Assembly (NCBI GenBank): GCA_964466385.1
Contig: CAYXNM010000026.1
Location: 1 to 23,992, forward strand
DNA: 23,992 nucleotides
Direction of reading: 5' to 3'
Source of the DNA: UBA5972 sp964466385
GTDB lineage: Bacteria; Pseudomonadota; Alphaproteobacteria; Rhodobacterales; Rhodobacteraceae
Both the position numbers and the translations under genes were made by a program. The notes under the pieces are model-generated. The model had not been told where the DNA came from, made no database searches, and saw nothing but the letters and a program-made list of their open reading frames with translations. This document shows, piece by piece, positions 1-7,610 of this stretch (positions are counted from its first letter, which is position 1; each line of letters opens with the position of its first letter).

Positions 1-73
1 GAGGGACACGGTCTATCAAATCGATTGCGCTTGAAACCGGGCCTCCACAAGTCGGTGATTGGTCGGGTTGGTG
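1..73. other. left-edge non-coding stretch
   Basis: These are the bases downstream of the first gene's stop codon. I see no ORF, RNA gene or clear terminator hairpin in this short piece, and its other flank lies outside the window. Confidence 0.4.
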
Positions 74-1105
74 TCAGATATCCATATCGACCGTAACCGG
101 AAAATGGTCCGATGCCGTCAGCAATGCCGAGCGCAATTCTTCATCGTCAAAACAATCCGGCGTGTCGAACGGGTGCCAGATTTTCCAGTTCTTCGCGATG
201 GGCCGCAAATCGGGCGAGACCATCACGTAATCGAGCAGCGAATTGATGTAGCGGTGGAGGTGCGACAGGTAAAACCGCGCCGTTGCGGGCTGCGAAGCGA
301 TCCCGTTTGACATGGCCGCGATGGCGTTGGGGTCGTATAGCTGGCGCGAGTCGTCCATGCTGCTGCCCAGAACGATCTCGATCCCCGAGCGCCCGAACCG
401 GCTTTCGTATTCATCCAGTCCCGGCCCGTCATTGAAGTCACCCAGAACGATCAGCGGTTCGGCGCGGTCCAGATGCCAGTCGATGCGCTGGCGCAGCCAT
501 TGGCATTGCGCCAGTTGCTTGGCGCGGTTTTCCAGCGAAAGCGCGATGAACGCGTCTTGGGAAAGATCTCCGTGTGGGGCTTTAGACTTGGCGTGAACGC
601 CGATCAGGCGCAGTTTGCGGCCTTTCGGGGTCTCAAGAGCGGTTTCAAGCGGCGGTTTGGAGAAGGTGACCGTTTTCAGGTTCGCCCCGTGCGCGTCAGC
701 GGGCCGAAAAACGCCGTCAAATCGCGGCGCGTCGGACGAACCGCGCTTGCCGGTGGGGTTCCCGATCGGGTCGTGGCGGGCATGAACCTTGTCCGGATCG
801 TAAAGAAGGGTCAATTCCTGCCGGGTCTCGTTTGCATACCCGCAAAGCGCGCGCCGCGTGCGCAACCGGAACGTCTTTGCGAAATGCTCAAGTGCGGTTT
901 CAGATGATCGCCTGCCTCCGCTGTCCGGCGCTTCGACGACAAGCATCAGGTCGGCGTCAACCGCAACGAGAACCTTGGCAATCGCTTCGATCTGCTGGCG
1001 GTGCGTGACCTTGTAGCGTCGCGACCAGTTGTCATCCACCAGCAATTGGTTGTCGCGTCCAAACAGCCCCGAGAACCATTCGATGTTGTAAGTCGCGATC
1101 CGCAT
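74..1105 (-). CDS. endonuclease/exonuclease/phosphatase (EEP) family hydrolase
   Basis: This is a 343-residue protein of the EEP (DNase I/exonuclease III-like) metallohydrolase fold. Visible family motifs in order are TYNIEWFSG at the N terminus, a metal-ligand glutamate in DLMLVVEAPD, GDFND in the middle (LIVLGDFNDGPG), and SDHFPVTVD at the C terminus with the catalytic Asp-His pair. Family members cut nucleic acid or hydrolyse phosphodiesters or phosphoinositides, and the substrate cannot be told here. No signal peptide is visible, so it is probably cytoplasmic. I chose the ATG at 1105 because its A is the last base of the upstream gene's stop (TGATG), the classic translational-coupling arrangement. 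An in-frame start 10 codons earlier would overlap the upstream gene. The family call is sure and the exact role is unknown. Confidence 0.88.
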   Translation of the reverse strand: MRIATYNIEWFSGLFGRDNQLLVDDNWSRRYKVTHRQQIEAIAKVLVAVDADLMLVVEAPDSGGRRSSETALEHFAKTFRLRTRRALCGYANETRQELTLLYDPDKVHARHDPIGNPTGKRGSSDAPRFDGVFRPADAHGANLKTVTFSKPPLETALETPKGRKLRLIGVHAKSKAPHGDLSQDAFIALSLENRAKQLAQCQWLRQRIDWHLDRAEPLIVLGDFNDGPGLDEYESRFGRSGIEIVLGSSMDDSRQLYDPNAIAAMSNGIASQPATARFYLSHLHRYINSLLDYVMVSPDLRPIAKNWKIWHPFDTPDCFDDEELRSALLTASDHFPVTVDMDI

Positions 1106-1785
1106 CACGTCCGCCCGGACGAGATTTCTTCCCATGCGCGGTTGATGGCGACAAGTTTCGCGGTGGCCAGATTGACCGCCTCTTCGGGGACGCCGCGGGA
1201 CATCATCTGATCGGGGTGGGTTTCACGAACGGCCTTTCGCCAGGCCGCGCGAATATCCGCGACCGGTGTGTCGGGCGAAACGCCCAGCACGTCATAGGCG
1301 TCAGGGGGCGCGTCCGGGGCGAAGCGGGTTCTGAGGGTGCGAAATCGTCCTTCGGTCAACCCGAAAATCTCGGCCACGCGATGGATGAAGACATCTTCCT
1401 TCGGATGATATTCGCCATCCGCCACGGCGATGAAAAAGAGGCCCTCCAGCAGATCCTCCAGCACGGCGGACCCTTCGCTGAACATGGCGGCGATGGCGGA
1501 TGCGTAGGCCTCAAACCCGGTCGTGTCCTGCCGGGCAAGATTGAACACCCGCGCGGCCTGCGGCTCATCCGCCTTTGGGATATAAAAGACCTCGCGGAAG
1601 GCGGCGACTTCGTTGCGGGTCACATGACCGTCGGCCTTGGCCATCTTGGCGCCCAGGGCAATGACGGCAATGGCAAAGGCGACTCTGCGCTCGGGCGGTG
1701 TCCGCAGATGGGAAAACACCGTGCTGAGGCTTTCGCCCTGGGCGAGTGCCGAGACGGCTTGAGCGATACGTGACCAAAGTGACAT
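1105..1785 (-). CDS. TerB-like and J-domain protein (DjlA-type co-chaperone)
   Basis: This is a 226-residue protein. Residues about 35-150 form a helical TerB-like (tellurite-resistance B) domain, with the repeated acidic pattern AKADGHVTRNE and IAVADGEYHPKED that binds metal in that family. Residues about 162-225 form a J domain (DAYDVLGVSPD...), with the HPD tripeptide needed to stimulate DnaK ATPase at about residue 190. The order TerB then J matches DjlA-like co-chaperones. It lacks an obvious N-terminal membrane anchor, so it is probably soluble. The stop overlaps the start of the downstream EEP gene (TGATG), so the two are co-translated. It probably recruits DnaK to a specific client, and the link to the EEP hydrolase is inferred from coupling only. 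Confidence 0.88.
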   Translation of the reverse strand: MSLWSRIAQAVSALAQGESLSTVFSHLRTPPERRVAFAIAVIALGAKMAKADGHVTRNEVAAFREVFYIPKADEPQAARVFNLARQDTTGFEAYASAIAAMFSEGSAVLEDLLEGLFFIAVADGEYHPKEDVFIHRVAEIFGLTEGRFRTLRTRFAPDAPPDAYDVLGVSPDTPVADIRAAWRKAVRETHPDQMMSRGVPEEAVNLATAKLVAINRAWEEISSGRT

Positions 1786-1823
1786 AATGTTGTTTTTGCT
1801 CGACTTATTCCGGTAAGGACGGG

Positions 1824-2312
1824 TTACAGCATTTTCTGCATCAGGATAAGATCATACCAATGACCGAACTTGGTGCCAACCTCTGGCAGGCGGGCGATTT
1901 CACGATAACCCAGTGCGGCGTGAAAGGCGACCGCCCGGTCGTTGACATGGCTGATGCCCGCGATCATGGAATGATCCCCGGCCGTTCGTGCGTGCTGTTC
2001 GACAGCGGTCATCAGCGCGCGCCCCGTGCCCCGGCCTTGCGCATGCGGGGCAAGGTAGATCGTATGTTCACATGTATGCCGGTACCCGTTCGACGTGCGA
2101 AACGGACCGTAGGTGGCAAATCCCAGCAGACCGTCTGCATCCTCGGCCAGCAGGAAAGCGCGCCCCGTTTCCGCCTTGTGCGCAATGTGGGCGGCCAGCG
2201 CGTCTTTTTCGACCGGGATGCTGTTGAACGTCAGGTCCGAGTTGAGAATGAGTTCGTTCCAGATATCCATGACAGCAGCACAGTCTTTGGCGGTCGCAGT
2301 TCGTATATGCAT
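1824..2312 (-). CDS. GNAT family N-acetyltransferase (phosphinothricin acetyltransferase-like)
   Basis: This is a 162-residue GNAT enzyme transferring acetyl from acetyl-CoA to an amine. It starts MHIRTATAKD and contains the acetyl-CoA pyrophosphate-binding loop HAQGRGTGRALM, followed by the ISHVNDRAVAFHAALGY segment typical of the Pat/Bar/MnaT subgroup, which acts on phosphinothricin, methionine sulfoximine or related amino acids. The open frame extends about 200 codons further upstream, but that extension has no family similarity and runs antisense to the divergent hydrolase gene, so I placed the start at 2312. It lies 38 bp upstream of the TerB/J gene on the same strand, so the three could be one transcript. 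The substrate is inferred by family resemblance only. Confidence 0.87.
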   Translation of the reverse strand: MHIRTATAKDCAAVMDIWNELILNSDLTFNSIPVEKDALAAHIAHKAETGRAFLLAEDADGLLGFATYGPFRTSNGYRHTCEHTIYLAPHAQGRGTGRALMTAVEQHARTAGDHSMIAGISHVNDRAVAFHAALGYREIARLPEVGTKFGHWYDLILMQKML

Positions 2313-2417
2313 GTCCGGGCTTTCGGAGGCGGTCCGGAACGCGCATATTCGAGGTTGACATGCGGGCGCCAGATGTTTGAGTTCGATCCAGTCATAGCCA
2401 ACCCGGAAAGCGAAGTC

Positions 2418-3371
2418 ATGCCCGACACTCCCTTCATGGCAAGCGCGGTTCAGGCCGAAACGCAGGCGTTTGTCGATGACCTTGAATCCAGACTGGCCCT
2501 CATGCCCGCCGCGCACGAGGTTCCGGTGGAACTGACGCGCAAGGCGCGTGACGAGGGGGCTGGCCTCTTTCCCTTTGAACCGCGGTCGCCCGAGGGCCGG
2601 GATATGGACATTCCGGGTGCGCCCGGAGGGCCGGGGCGGGTTCGCATCTTTCGCCCCGATGCAGCCCCAACCGGTGTGTTCCTGCATATTCACGGCGGAG
2701 GGTGGACCCTGGGCCGTCCCTGGCATCAGGATGGGCGCCTGAAACGCATGGTGGCCGCGACCGGGTGTGCAACGGTGTCGGTGGAATACCGTCTTGCCCC
2801 GGAAAACCCGTGGCCGGCCTGTGTCAATGATTGTGCCGCCGCCGCACGCTGGCTGATCGGGGCCGCCCCGGAAATGTTCGGCACGGACCGGATTGCCATC
2901 GGGGGGGAAAGCGCCGGCGCGCATCTGGCAGCGACAACGCTTTTGTCCATGAAATCAGAGGGTAAGGTTGACGCATTTTGCGGGGCACTGATGGCCTATG
3001 GTGCGTATGATCTGACGATGACTCCGTCCGTCGCCAATTGGGGCGCGCGTAAACTGGTTCTTTCCACGCCGACGATTGCATGGTTCACGGCCAATCTTGG
3101 CGTGCCCCGGGACAAGATGACCGACCCTCTGGTCTCGCCGCTTTATGGGGATCTTTCGGGTATGCCGCCTGCGCTTTTTCAGTGCGGCACCTATGATCCC
3201 CTGATGGACGATACTGCCTTTATGGCCGCCAGGTGGGTGCAGGCCGGGGCGGAAGCCCGGACCGTCTGGTATCCGGGCGGCGTGCATGCCTTTGATTATT
3301 TCGACATACCGCTGGCGCGAAAGGCGGATCGCGACGGGCATGATTTTCTGCGCCGTGCCTTTACGGACTGA
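2418..3371 (+). CDS. alpha/beta hydrolase of the hormone-sensitive lipase (HSL) family
   Basis: This is a 317-residue carboxylesterase-type hydrolase. Family marks are the oxyanion-hole motif HGGGW (His92 onward), the nucleophile elbow GESAG with Ser165, the acid Asp260 in YDPLMDD, and catalytic His290 in GGVHAF. All of the triad is present, so it should be active on short-chain esters or lactones. No signal peptide is visible. I chose the ATG at 2418 because GGAAAG sits about 7 bases ahead; an ATG at 2373 in frame is the alternative, and the longer open frame further upstream is antisense to the GNAT gene. The 3' end overlaps the convergent ImuA-like gene by 11 bp. The natural substrate is unknown. 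Confidence 0.9.
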   Translation: MPDTPFMASAVQAETQAFVDDLESRLALMPAAHEVPVELTRKARDEGAGLFPFEPRSPEGRDMDIPGAPGGPGRVRIFRPDAAPTGVFLHIHGGGWTLGRPWHQDGRLKRMVAATGCATVSVEYRLAPENPWPACVNDCAAAARWLIGAAPEMFGTDRIAIGGESAGAHLAATTLLSMKSEGKVDAFCGALMAYGAYDLTMTPSVANWGARKLVLSTPTIAWFTANLGVPRDKMTDPLVSPLYGDLSGMPPALFQCGTYDPLMDDTAFMAARWVQAGAEARTVWYPGGVHAFDYFDIPLARKADRDGHDFLRRAFTD

Positions 3372-4020
3372 CAGCGGTTTCCGATCGGGTTTGGTCTGCT
3401 TTTCCTGTTTGTGCCGGCCCTGTTTGTGCCGGGCAGAGCAAAAAAAATTGACCCTGCTTTCTCAGATCCCATGATTTTGGCGCTGCCATCCGGTCGCGCC
3501 GGCGTTCCAGGTGCCAGCGGGCGTGGGCTTCATCGTGTGAAGGGGCCATGTGCCAGCGGCTTTCCACCCCTTGCGCCCCGCCTTGCCCCGCAATCAGGAC
3601 AAGCCCAAGGGGCGCATGGTGCCGCTCCCTGCGCGCCGTTTCCGCCGCCAGATGCAGCCGCCTGACCGGGGTCAGGCCCGGAATGCCGGGCAGTTCGCAG
3701 ACCACAAGCGGAACGGTTCCGTTGCGCAGCACCTCCTCCATCGACCAGAGCAGGTCCTCCGGGCGCTGGGGGGTGACAAAGGTGATCCGTCCGGGGTCGA
3801 TGAATTCGGCAATGCCTTCGCCGTTCAGCCGGTCGCGCGCCCAGCCGGGGTTGATCCAGTAAACCGGCCCTTCGGTCGCGCGCGCAACGATCAGGGCCAG
3901 CGACCGCCGGGACGGACCGCAGAATTCATGGGCGCGAACAGGGGCCAGCGACAATCCGTCAAGAAAGGTCACCCCCGGTTTCGGGCGGTGGGACCGGCGG
4001 TTCAGAAGGGTGTTTGACAT
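3361..4020 (-). CDS. orphan ImuA/SulA-like RecA-fold protein, probably SOS-induced
   Basis: This is a 219-residue protein resembling ImuA, the RecA-like accessory protein of mutagenic translesion synthesis. The recognisable stretch runs from SLALIVARATEGPVYWINPG through the RPEDLLWSMEEVLRNG segment to RRLHLAAETARRER, then ESRWHMAP and RMAAPKSWDL near the C terminus. The Walker A loop of true RecA is not evident, as is usual for ImuA. The normal partners imuB and dnaE2 are not adjacent: downstream is a convergent hydrolase and upstream a carnitine-type regulator. A GTTC-N7-GTTC LexA box lies 17-31 bp before the start, pointing to DNA-damage control. The C terminus contains a five-residue PAQTG repeat from a 15-bp tandem duplication. 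The similarity is recognised by eye, so the function is moderately sure and the SOS link is well supported. Confidence 0.72.
   Translation of the reverse strand: MSNTLLNRRSHRPKPGVTFLDGLSLAPVRAHEFCGPSRRSLALIVARATEGPVYWINPGWARDRLNGEGIAEFIDPGRITFVTPQRPEDLLWSMEEVLRNGTVPLVVCELPGIPGLTPVRRLHLAAETARRERHHAPLGLVLIAGQGGAQGVESRWHMAPSHDEAHARWHLERRRDRMAAPKSWDLRKQGQFFLLCPAQTGPAQTGKADQTRSETAVSP
3404..3432. repeat. 15-bp tandem duplication in the 3' end of the ImuA-like gene
   Basis: The unit CCTGTTTGTGCCGG occurs at 3404-3417 and again at 3419-3432, a period of 15 bp. On the minus strand it keeps frame and encodes two copies of a PAQTG-like pentapeptide near the C terminus of the ImuA-like protein. It looks like a recent replication-slippage duplication. 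Confidence 0.8.
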
Positions 4021-4036
4021 GCGCTCAGGATTACAT

Positions 4037-4051
4037 GTTCTTGATTTGTTC
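4037..4051 (-). promoter_or_regulatory. LexA (SOS) box upstream of the ImuA-like gene
   Basis: The plus strand reads GTTC-TTGATTT-GTTC, which is GAAC-N7-GAAC on the gene's strand. This is the exact direct-repeat operator known for alphaproteobacterial LexA. It lies 17 bp upstream of the chosen start codon, where a bound repressor would block the promoter. A weak promoter-like pair (TTGAGA, 16 bp, TAATCC) on the minus strand brackets it, which would make the transcript almost leaderless. A chance match somewhere in 24 kb is possible, but its position in front of an ImuA-like gene makes this one convincing. Confidence 0.78.
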
Positions 4052-4123
4052 TCAAGACTTGAATCCCGGATGTGGGGGGAAGGTTGCAAAAAACCCATAT
4101 GGGAAAAGGGTCGCCTCGCGTGA

Positions 4124-5107
4124 TCAGACGCGGCGCAACCGGCGAAACGCGCGGGCGGAAAGACCGAATTCCCGCCGGAAGGCCCGTGCAAAAACCGCCT
4201 GCGAGGAAAACCCCGTCCGCAAGGCAACATTCTGTATGCTCAGGGATCTGTCCGTGAGCAACCGGCGGGCCTCCTGCAGGCGCAACCCAAGGAAATAGGC
4301 GCCCGGCGACGTTGCGGTATGCGCGCCAAAGAGCATTTCCAGCCGCCGCGTGGACAGGCCGACCCGATCCGCAATCCGGGCGATGGACGGAGCGAATTCA
4401 ATCTCGCTGGCCATGATTTCAACGGCGCGCGCCAGTTTTGGACTGGCCTGGCGCAACCGCGCCGTTGCGACCGGCAGTTGTGGCCGTGTCGCCCCCAGTT
4501 CGCTGTCATAGATAAAGGCCCCTGCCACCGCCTCGGCGATCTTGGCGCCCAAGCGACAGCGGATGAGATGCAGCATCATGTCGATCGCCGGAGCGGCCCC
4601 TCCGGTTGTGAAGAATTTTCCCGAGATCGTAAAACGGTCGCGCACCACGTCAACGCCTGGAAAAACGTCCGCGAATTCCTCAAGATCCTCCCAATGGGTG
4701 GTGGCGGTTGCCCCGTCAAGAAGGCCACTGCGCGCCAGCACCCAACCCCCGCCGTCAACACCCCCGATCGCGGCAAGGCGCGGGGCCAGTTCGCGCAGGC
4801 GTCGCATCAGGAAAGGCGTTGCATGGGTCGTCAGGTTGAACCCCGCGATCACCATCAGAACATCAAAGTCAGCGCGCCCGGACAGCGGTTCGGTTGCAAT
4901 CAAAACCCCCGTCGTCAGAGCGATGTTGCCCCCCGCAGGGGAAAGGAATTTCCATGAAAACACGCGCCGGCCCGCGCGCCTGTTGGCTGCCCTCAACGGA
5001 TCGACCGAAGCCGCAAGAGACAGCATGTTGCTGTCTGGGAGCACCAGAAACCCGAACGAGAGGGGGGCGGTGTCGCGAAAAAAGATGGATACTTCGGAAT
5101 TAGCCAT
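4124..5107 (-). CDS. cdhR: GlxA/CdhR-type AraC family transcriptional activator (DJ-1/PfpI sensor domain)
   Basis: This is a 327-residue regulator. The N-terminal half (about residues 15-190; LSFGFLVLPDSNMLSLAAS, VLMVIAGF, AAIGGVDGGGWVLARSGLLDG) is a class I glutamine-amidotransferase/DJ-1-like domain, which in this family senses ligands and lacks the catalytic cysteine. The C-terminal 100 residues are an AraC-type double helix-turn-helix (IARIADRVGLSTRRLEMLF and IQNVALRTGFSSQAVFARAFRREFG). It is divergent from the carnitine genes across an 86-bp gap. This is the arrangement expected for CdhR, which activates carnitine catabolism in Pseudomonas. I placed the start at MANSEVS (5107). The AraC/GATase family is certain; the ligand carnitine/dehydrocarnitine and the gene symbol rest on context. 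Confidence 0.85.
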   Translation of the reverse strand: MANSEVSIFFRDTAPLSFGFLVLPDSNMLSLAASVDPLRAANRRAGRRVFSWKFLSPAGGNIALTTGVLIATEPLSGRADFDVLMVIAGFNLTTHATPFLMRRLRELAPRLAAIGGVDGGGWVLARSGLLDGATATTHWEDLEEFADVFPGVDVVRDRFTISGKFFTTGGAAPAIDMMLHLIRCRLGAKIAEAVAGAFIYDSELGATRPQLPVATARLRQASPKLARAVEIMASEIEFAPSIARIADRVGLSTRRLEMLFGAHTATSPGAYFLGLRLQEARRLLTDRSLSIQNVALRTGFSSQAVFARAFRREFGLSARAFRRLRRV

Positions 5108-5193
5108 AAAAGATTTCGTAATATGCAAAAAGGAAAATTGCAACAACGGCCACCCTGACGGTCAGGCGAGTCGCAACATACCCGGAGGGGACC
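5108..5193. promoter_or_regulatory. divergent promoter/operator region of the carnitine cluster
   Basis: This 86-bp gap drives the regulator leftward and the carnitine operon rightward. It holds a perfect palindrome CCTGAC-G-GTCAGG at 5154-5166, plus TTGCAAC at 5138-5144 and TCGCAAC at 5171-5177, which flank the palindrome as direct repeats 33 bp apart. AraC-type activators bind direct repeats, so the GCAAC pair is a candidate regulator site; the palindrome may serve a second, dimeric factor. A strong Shine-Dalgarno GGAGGGG (5184-5190) precedes the cdhC start. Confidence 0.5.
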
Positions 5194-6111
5194 ATGCCAC
5201 TTGAAATGAACAGAGAAGTCTTCATCACCTGCGCCGTCACGGGATCCGGTGCGACGCAGGACCGATCGCCACTGGTGCCGCGCAGCCCCGAGGAGATCGC
5301 CAACAGCGCAATTGATGCCGCCCGGGCCGGGGCGGCGGTGGTGCATTGCCATGTACGCGATCCGGAGACCGGCGTTCCGTCGCGCAGGCTGGATTATTAC
5401 CGCGAGGTGACCGACCGGATCCGGGAGAGCGACACGGACGTGGTGCTCAACCTCACGGCCGGAATGGGCGGGGACATGATATTCGGATCGGGCGAACAGC
5501 CTCTGCCGCTCAGCCAGCAGGGCACCGACATGGCCGGGCCGTCGGAACGGGTCGAGCATGTGCGCCAATGCCTGCCGGAAATCTGCACGCTGGACTGCGG
5601 AACGATGAATTTCGCGGAGGCCGATTACGTGATGACCAACACGCCGGGCATGTTGACGGCAATGGGGGGCATGATGACCGAAATGGGCGTGATGCCGGAA
5701 ATCGAGGCCTTTGACACGGGGCATTTATGGTACGCAAAGGAACTGGTGCGGCAGGGCACGCTTGCAGGGCCGGCGCTGGTGCAATTGTGCATGGGGGTGC
5801 CCTGGGGCGCGCCGGATGATCTCAACACTTTCATGGCGATGGTCAACAATGTGCCTGACGACTGGACGTTTTCCGCGTTTGCTCTGGGGCGCAACCAGAT
5901 GGCCTATGTGGCCGCATCGGTTCTTGCCGGGGGCAATGTGCGCGTCGGGCTGGAGGACAACCTGATGCTGGACCGGGGCGTTTTCGCCCGCAACGATCAG
6001 TTGGTCGAGCGCGCGGTCGGCATCGTGGAAAGCATGGGCGCGCGGGTGATCGGGCCGGACGAGGTTCGCGCGAAACTCGGCCTGACAAAACGCGCGCCGG
6101 GAGACGGCTGA
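5194..6111 (+). CDS. cdhC: 3-dehydrocarnitine cleavage enzyme (BKACE family, CdhC)
   Basis: This is a 305-residue beta-keto acid cleavage enzyme (formerly the 3-keto-5-aminohexanoate cleavage family), a Zn-dependent TIM barrel. Visible family signatures are the start VFITCAVTGSG, the metal-binding pair VVHCHVRDPETG, LNLTAGMGG, and the C-terminal GGNVRVGLEDNL. Proteins beside L-carnitine dehydrogenase condense 3-dehydrocarnitine with acetyl-CoA, giving betainyl-CoA and acetoacetate. The start is fixed by the GGAGGGG ribosome site 4 bp ahead. It is first in the operon, with lcdH 45 bp downstream. BKACE members take many beta-keto acids, so substrate assignment depends on the neighbours, which here are specific for carnitine. 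Confidence 0.9.
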   Translation: MPLEMNREVFITCAVTGSGATQDRSPLVPRSPEEIANSAIDAARAGAAVVHCHVRDPETGVPSRRLDYYREVTDRIRESDTDVVLNLTAGMGGDMIFGSGEQPLPLSQQGTDMAGPSERVEHVRQCLPEICTLDCGTMNFAEADYVMTNTPGMLTAMGGMMTEMGVMPEIEAFDTGHLWYAKELVRQGTLAGPALVQLCMGVPWGAPDDLNTFMAMVNNVPDDWTFSAFALGRNQMAYVAASVLAGGNVRVGLEDNLMLDRGVFARNDQLVERAVGIVESMGARVIGPDEVRAKLGLTKRAPGDG

Positions 6112-6156
6112 CCGGGCGGGTCGAGTATTTTTGGAACAATGAAGGAGGGGTGTGCA

Positions 6157-7608
6157 ATGGCGCAGGCAACAGGAATCATTGGCGGGGGCGTGATCGGTGG
6201 CGGTTGGGCGGCGCGGTTTTTGCTGTCGGGCCGGGACGTCAGAATCCACGACCCCGACCCGGAGGCCGCGCGCAAGATTGCCGAGGTTCTGAGCAACGCA
6301 CGGCGTTCGCTGCCGGGTCTTGCGGATGTTGCGCTGCCCCGCGAAGGCGCGCTGACGTTCTGTGACACCATCGCGGACGCGGCGCGCGGCGCCGATCTGG
6401 TGGTGGAAGCGGTGCCGGAACGACTGGAAATCAAGCAAAAGGTCTATGCCGAAATCGAGGCGGTGAACGGGCAGGGCATCATTGCGTCCTCGACCTCGGG
6501 CATCATGCCGAGCGATCTTCAGGCCGGGCTGGCCAATCCCGCCCGATTGATCGTCGCGCACCCGTTCAATCCCGTTTACCTGCTGCCATTGGTCGAACTT
6601 GTCGCGGGGCGCCAGACCGATCCGGCAATCATTGCACGCGCCAAGGAACTTTATTCCGCTTTAGGGATGCACCCGCTTCATTGCCGGGTCGAGATCGAAG
6701 GGTTCCTGTCGGACCGTTTGCAGGAAGCCCTGTGGCGCGAGGCGCTCTGGCTGCTGAAGGACGGGATCGCAACGACCGACGAGCTTGATGCTGCGATCGC
6801 CTACGGGCCGGGTCTGAGGTGGGCGCAGATGGGCACCCTCCAGACGTTTCATCTGGCGGGCGGTGAAGGCGGGATGCGGGCCATGCTGGCAATGTTCGGG
6901 CCGTGCCTCAAATGGCCATGGACCAGGTTGACGGATGTTCCCGAACTGACGGATGCGTTCGTGGAGAAGGTCGGGGAACAGTGCGACGCGCAATCGGCCC
7001 CGCACAGCCCGCGGGATCTTGAGGTGATCCGGGACGACAACCTTGTGGCCATCCTGCGCGCGCTCAAGGGGCGGGGATGGGGGGCCGGTAAAACGCTGGC
7101 GGCGCATGATGCGCGGCTTGGTAGCGACGACGAGATCGACTTTTCCCAACCCGTTCGAACCGCGTCGCGGGTCATTCCGACCGACTGGACGGATTATAAC
7201 GGGCACATGAACGAAGCGCGGTATCTGGAGGCGTTCAGCAATGCGACCGACCGGTTCATGGAAATCGTCGGGTGCGACCAGGCGTATATCGCCAGCGGCG
7301 GAAGCTACTTTACCGCCGAAACCCACATCCGGCATCTGGCGGAGGTTCGCGCAGGAACGGGTGTTTACGTCGAAACGCTGTGCCTGTCGGGTGCGGGAAA
7401 GAAAATGCACGTTTTCAACAGTTTATATCGAGATGACGGAAAGCTTCTGGCGACGGGTGAGCAGATGCTGATCCATGTCAGCCTTGAAACGAGGCGCGCG
7501 TCGCCCCCATCCCGGAGCATTGCCGGAAAGCTCGCCATGATAGAGACCCTGCACGCCCTGCTGCCACGCCCGGACGGGATCGGGTACGCAATCGCCGGGG
7601 TGACCTGA
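6157..7608 (+). CDS. lcdH: bifunctional L-carnitine dehydrogenase / betainyl-CoA thioesterase
   Basis: This is a 483-residue fusion. Residues 1 to about 315 form a 3-hydroxyacyl-CoA-dehydrogenase-type NAD-dependent carnitine dehydrogenase, with the Rossmann motif GGGVIGGGWAARF (about 9-21), acidic D after RIH, HPFNP with catalytic His135, and a C-terminal helical domain. Residues about 335-470 form a hotdog-fold acyl-CoA thioesterase with the DYNGHMNEARYL motif at 346-357. The first half oxidises L-carnitine to 3-dehydrocarnitine; the second hydrolyses betainyl-CoA made by the preceding CdhC to glycine betaine. In Pseudomonas these are two genes (cdhA, cdhB); the fusion is known from rhizobia and relatives. 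The start at 6157 follows an AAGGAGG site; an in-frame ATG six codons earlier overlaps that site and is unlikely. Confidence 0.93.
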   Translation: MAQATGIIGGGVIGGGWAARFLLSGRDVRIHDPDPEAARKIAEVLSNARRSLPGLADVALPREGALTFCDTIADAARGADLVVEAVPERLEIKQKVYAEIEAVNGQGIIASSTSGIMPSDLQAGLANPARLIVAHPFNPVYLLPLVELVAGRQTDPAIIARAKELYSALGMHPLHCRVEIEGFLSDRLQEALWREALWLLKDGIATTDELDAAIAYGPGLRWAQMGTLQTFHLAGGEGGMRAMLAMFGPCLKWPWTRLTDVPELTDAFVEKVGEQCDAQSAPHSPRDLEVIRDDNLVAILRALKGRGWGAGKTLAAHDARLGSDDEIDFSQPVRTASRVIPTDWTDYNGHMNEARYLEAFSNATDRFMEIVGCDQAYIASGGSYFTAETHIRHLAEVRAGTGVYVETLCLSGAGKKMHVFNSLYRDDGKLLATGEQMLIHVSLETRRASPPSRSIAGKLAMIETLHALLPRPDGIGYAIAGVT

Positions 7609-7610
7609 CC

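Noticed and set aside
1860..2417. N-terminal extension of the hydrolase frame
   Set aside because: It runs antisense through the GNAT gene, is low in family similarity, and a good ribosome site precedes 2418.
2313..2924. N-terminal extension of the GNAT frame by about 200 codons
   Set aside because: It resembles no domain and is antisense to the hydrolase gene; MHIRTATAKD is a standard GNAT start.
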